Shown here: positions 21,739-23,771 of the stretch, piece by piece | Layout of the letters: the number at the start of each line of letters is the position of its first letter | Position numbering within the stretch: position 1 is the stretch's first letter | Assembly: GCA_044870295.1 (NCBI GenBank) | Contig: JBIOYQ010000086.1 | Location: 1 to 23,771 of the forward strand | Origin: AC-52 sp044870295 | GTDB taxonomy: Bacteria; Actinomycetota; UBA4738 | Reading direction: 5' to 3' | DNA length: 23,771 bases | Made by a program: the position numbers and the translations under genes | Notes under the pieces: generated by a model | Databases searched by the model: none | Seen by the model: the letters and a program-made list of their open reading frames with translations, nothing else | Told to the model about the DNA's origin: nothing

Positions 21739-21780
21739 GAGCGACGGATCGTAACGGTCGACCGTTACGATCCATCGCTC
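21739..21780. repeat. 42-bp near-perfect palindrome
   Basis: Two 21-nt arms meet at 21759/21760 with no spacer and only one mismatch (C at 21745 against A at 21774). The inner 28 bp are a perfect palindrome centred on GGTCGACC. It begins 24 bp after the stop of the secreted protein gene. As RNA it could act as a terminator; the mismatch becomes a G-U pair only in minus-strand RNA. The plus strand continues TCTCGTCTTCTTCG, mildly T-rich. Confidence 0.85.
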
Positions 21781-21875
21781 TCTCGTCTTCTTCGCACTCT
21801 GCGACAGATTCACCCCGACCTGCGCATACTGGTGGTCAGACGCGACCCCGTTCCTAGACGGGAGAGTCAGAAAGC

Positions 21876-21901
21876 ACGGGATCGCTCCCACCAGATCCCG
21901 T
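21876..21901. promoter_or_regulatory. Inverted repeat in the leader region of the zinc-ribbon operon
   Basis: ACGGGATC (21876-21883) and GATCCCGT (21894-21901) form a perfect 8-bp inverted repeat with a 10-bp spacer, about 100 bp upstream of the first zinc-ribbon ATG. The arm length and spacing fit either a regulator site or a leader hairpin. Outside this repeat and the 42-bp palindrome, I see no gene in 21716-22002. Confidence 0.35.
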
Positions 21902-22002
21902 CCCACCGCTGGTTCCCTGGCGAAGGCCGGATTCCGCGAGCATGTTCGCTCACGATCAGCGCTTGAACCCAGATTCAACCGGCGGGAGTCAGGAGGTCAG
22001 CA

Positions 22003-22224
22003 ATGTCGCGGTGTCCCGTCTGCCAGTCGTTCCAGATCGTCCTCGTGCTGAACCGCTCCCCCAAAGGCTGGTGCAGTCGATGTGGGGCAGGCTGGATTCA
22101 GGAAGGCAGCAGCCAACGCCGGGTGATGCGGGGACTCTTCGGTCCGAGCAGGGAGCGGCCAACGGTTCGACTGCCACGGGTTCCCACGCACTCTGAGCCG
22201 GCCCTCGAGGGGCTGGGAGCATGA
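22003..22224 (+). CDS. Zinc-ribbon protein, first of a paralogous pair
   Basis: A 73-aa protein starting MSRCPVCQSFQIVLVLNRSP. Four cysteines (Cys4, Cys7, Cys24, Cys27) form CxxC-x16-CxxC, a zinc ribbon, with CSRCGAGWIQEGS closing it. The remaining residues (about 35-73) are basic and Pro-rich and likely disordered. An AGGAGG site lies 6 nt before the ATG. The stop overlaps the ATG of the next gene (ATGA). The ribbon resembles that of the protein at 22523 (CPACQ...CYYCGATWLQDGS), so the two are probably a tandem duplication. The function is not known; a nucleic-acid or protein-binding role is typical for such ribbons. Confidence 0.8.
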   Translation: MSRCPVCQSFQIVLVLNRSPKGWCSRCGAGWIQEGSSQRRVMRGLFGPSRERPTVRLPRVPTHSEPALEGLGA

Positions 22225-22517
22225 CGCAGAGCGGTTCACAAGTCCGATACAGGTTGTGGTCGGAGGATCCGGTGGATGGCACCGACACGTGGGAGGTCCG
22301 GTGGCAACCGGAGCCGCCGGCCAGCGGGCCCTCCATCCTCCGGCGCGTGTCGCGCGAGAGTTTTCTCCTGCTGGACGCCACCGGCCTCCTCGACTCCCAC
22401 TACGCCTTCACCGCCAGCTCGCTTGCCTCGTTCCTGTCGGAGTCGATGCCGCTGGACTCGGGGGATTCGATCGCGACCGGCATGGATGAATCGCTCGCCA
22501 CCATCCGGGGGAGCTAG
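22221..22517 (+). CDS. Hypothetical protein between the two zinc-ribbon genes
   Basis: A 98-aa soluble, acidic protein that starts in a 4-bp overlap with the first zinc-ribbon gene. The N-terminal half is beta-rich (VRYRLWSEDPVDGTDTWEVRWQ) and the C-terminal half includes SFLLLDATGLLDSHYAFTAS and a helix (ASFLSESM). No signal peptide, membrane segment or known motif is visible. Tight packing between two paralogous zinc-ribbon genes suggests the three products act together. I do not recognise it. Confidence 0.72.
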   Translation: MTQSGSQVRYRLWSEDPVDGTDTWEVRWQPEPPASGPSILRRVSRESFLLLDATGLLDSHYAFTASSLASFLSESMPLDSGDSIATGMDESLATIRGS

Positions 22518-22522
22518 AGGAA

Positions 22523-22729
22523 ATGGTTCGATGTCCGGCGTGCCAAGGGGTCCAGGTCGGTTTCGTGGTCAGTCCTCGACGGACCTCCTGCTATTACTGC
22601 GGAGCCACCTGGCTCCAGGACGGCAGCGAGCAAGCCGCCGTTCGACCTCTTCAGCCTCGCGATGTGCCAACTGTGAACGAGGCGCCCGACACTAGCGGTC
22701 GCGCTCGAGTGGAAGAACCACGCGATTGA
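22523..22729 (+). CDS. Zinc-ribbon protein, second of a paralogous pair
   Basis: A 68-aa protein starting MVRCPACQGVQVGFVVSPRR. Cys4, Cys7, Cys23 and Cys26 give CxxC-x15-CxxC, and CYYCGATWLQDGSEQ parallels the CSRCGAGWIQEGSSQ of the gene at 22003. The tail after residue 35 is polar and acidic. It begins 5 bp after the stop of the 98-aa gene with an AGAGGAA site, so it is the third cistron. Its last 38 bp overlap the 3' end of the convergent NTF2-like gene. Confidence 0.78.
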   Translation: MVRCPACQGVQVGFVVSPRRTSCYYCGATWLQDGSEQAAVRPLQPRDVPTVNEAPDTSGRARVEEPRD

Positions 22730-23075
22730 CGATCAGCCAGCGATCCTTCCTCCTCAGCCACGTATCGACGGAGGCAAACTCTCCGCTGGTGTGTTCGCCG
22801 CCCACGGTCCCCTCGCGATTGACGATGGAGGCCACCACCCCGAGGTCGCCGATGACCACGCACTTGGCGGACCGGGTCTCGAACGAGTTCCATTCGATCC
22901 CCTCGGTAGCCAGTTCGAGCCACTGATCCCGGTCCACCGTGCCCAAACGAGAGGAGCCGGTCGTTCGGAACTCTTCGGCGAGGAAGCTCTCCAGCGACTC
23001 GCGATCGTGACTCCGGATGGCTCGTTGAACCTGGCGCTCCAAGTCCATGAGCCGTTCCTCATCCCCTTCGGTCAT
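22692..23075 (-). CDS. NTF2-like (DUF4440/SnoaL-type) protein
   Basis: A 127-aa protein with the cone-shaped NTF2-like fold: an N-terminal helix pair (LERQVQRAIRSHDRESLESFLAEEFRTTG), DRDQWLELA, then strands CVVIGDLGVVASIVNREG and the closing DTWLRRKDRWLIVNRVV. This matches the DUF4440 family of small ligand-binding or enzyme-like proteins with no single function. The ATG at 23075 is chosen because upstream codons overlap the preceding gene, whose stop is 10 bp away. The ribosome site is AGGG about 8 nt upstream. It is the second gene of a two-gene minus-strand unit. Confidence 0.82.
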   Translation of the reverse strand: MTEGDEERLMDLERQVQRAIRSHDRESLESFLAEEFRTTGSSRLGTVDRDQWLELATEGIEWNSFETRSAKCVVIGDLGVVASIVNREGTVGGEHTSGEFASVDTWLRRKDRWLIVNRVVLPLERDR

Positions 23076-23085
23076 GTGAGCGACC

Positions 23086-23415
23086 CTACTCCTGGGCTTG
23101 TTCGACCGCCCGGGGCGCCTCGCGGGCTCCCTCCAAGGCGTCGACGAAGGCGATGGTGAAGGGAGGCAGACCTCGCGCGGACCACACACTGTTCGCAGTC
23201 AGCCGGAGGATCCGCTCCGCGGCCGACTTGGCCGCCATGTCGTCCCTGGCCTCGATCGTCATCTGAACGAGGACCGTTCCGCGGTCCCCGTGGCTGAGTT
23301 CGGGCCTCACGTGCTCCGTGGCCAGCATCTCGGTCAACGCGTCGATCCCCTCGTCGCTCAGGACGCCATCGTCGTCCCTGGCCAGCTCGAGGCGAACGCG
23401 CCACGTCTTGATCAT
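23086..23415 (-). CDS. Hypothetical 109-aa protein
   Basis: A soluble protein with alternating strand and helix: WRVRLELARDD, an acidic helix (DEGIDALTEMLATEH), VLVQMTIEAR, a helix (DDMAAKSAAERILRLTAN) and a final strand-helix (PFTIAFVDALEGAREA). The beta-alpha-beta-beta-alpha order suggests a ferredoxin-like fold, but I do not recognise a family. It has no membrane segment. The ATG at 23415 has only a weak ribosome site. It precedes the NTF2-like gene by 10 bp and probably shares a transcript with it. Confidence 0.7.
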   Translation of the reverse strand: MIKTWRVRLELARDDDGVLSDEGIDALTEMLATEHVRPELSHGDRGTVLVQMTIEARDDMAAKSAAERILRLTANSVWSARGLPPFTIAFVDALEGAREAPRAVEQAQE

Positions 23416-23516
23416 CGATCGCCAAGTGTAGGGCCGCCGGCCCGAACCGATCCGCCCGCCGAGGCGTAAAGGGAAGCATCAGCAGCCCAGATCGGACGAA
23501 CGCTCCCCGCATTCGT

Positions 23517-23771
23517 GTGACGCTAGCCACGATCCTGGTGGCGCTTGCCCTGGCCGCTTCGGCGTGCACGGGGTCGTCGGGGGGGGCCACACCTTCTCCG
23601 ACCACTGGCTCACCGTCCCCGGCGACCGCACCATCTTCGCCTTCGCCTTTGCCGTCGGCGTCGCCGATCGAGCTGCGGGGCCGGCTGGTGATGTCCCGCG
23701 ACGTCGGCGGCGATATCGACATCTGGGTCATGGACCTGCCCGGTAGCAAGCTCCACCGCCTAACGACGGAC
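23517..23771 (+). CDS. Lipoprotein with TolB-like repeat, cut by the right window edge
   Basis: The plus strand stays open from about 23517 to the window edge (85 codons). It reads as a short hydrophobic leader (TLATILVALALAASAC) with a lipobox-like Ala-Ser-Ala-Cys at residue 16, a Thr/Ser/Pro-rich linker (about 17-48), then ELRGRLVMSRDVGGDIDIWVM and DLPGSKLHRLTTD. The last part is the signature of a TolB/PD40 propeller blade (DIWVMDxxGSxLxxLT). An exported, lipid-anchored propeller is therefore likely. The start is uncertain: GTG 23517 lacks a ribosome site and the frame is open further upstream, including an ATT at 23511. Confidence 0.65.
   Translation, partial: MTLATILVALALAASACTGSSGGATPSPTTGSPSPATAPSSPSPLPSASPIELRGRLVMSRDVGGDIDIWVMDLPGSKLHRLTTD

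Noticed and set aside
21716..22002. A gene or tRNA in the intergenic region
   Set aside because: Open frames here are produced by the palindrome and neighbours, have no ribosome site, and no cloverleaf or TTCGA-type T-loop is seen.

Overview
The window is GC-rich DNA with strong G/C preference at third codon positions, frequent GTG starts, strong purine-rich ribosome binding sites and many exported proteins. The gene families fit a free-living, high-GC Gram-positive bacterium, most likely an Actinomycetota lineage known mainly from environmental genomes. That assignment is an inference; no rRNA or tRNA gene is present to anchor it. I see no insertion sequence, integrase, CRISPR array or phage gene.

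Region 1 (1-6510, minus strand) reads right to left as a possible transcription unit: an AlkZ-like winged-helix protein, an alpha-oxoamine-synthase-type PLP enzyme, a multi-membrane-span PAS histidine kinase starting 7 nt after the PLP enzyme, a drug/metabolite exporter of the major facilitator superfamily, and an unrecognised gene cut by the left edge. A small-molecule synthase, a membrane sensor and an exporter in one run could form a signal-making and signal-sensing cassette.

Region 2 (6552-15747) is dominated by exported proteins. It holds a PQQ-type sugar dehydrogenase, then on the minus strand a three-gene unit (phospholipase C-like phosphoesterase, a repeat propeller fused to a degenerate cupredoxin domain, and a seven-repeat FG-GAP protein). 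A true type 1 cupredoxin, a galactose-oxidase-like copper radical oxidase and a membrane-anchored glycoside-hydrolase-like protein follow. The cupredoxin protein and the tail of the propeller protein share a two-domain module; copper ligands are complete in one and half lost in the other. Good sigma70-like promoters with 18-bp spacers precede three of these genes.

Region 3 (15760-19653) is housekeeping and small regulators: an unknown 113-aa protein coupled to a two-domain dCTP deaminase, a 116-aa helix-turn-helix protein with a palindromic operator-like site upstream, a LigB-type dioxygenase-fold protein, and a histidine-rich membrane protein coupled to a 46-aa one-helix membrane peptide.

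Region 4 (19752-23771) has a secreted Asp-box (sialidase-like) propeller, a small secreted protein, an intergenic 42-bp near-perfect palindrome, a tight three-gene unit in which two paralogous zinc-ribbon proteins flank a 98-aa unknown, a minus-strand pair (unknown 109-aa protein and an NTF2-like protein), and the start of a lipoprotein with a TolB-like repeat cut by the right edge.
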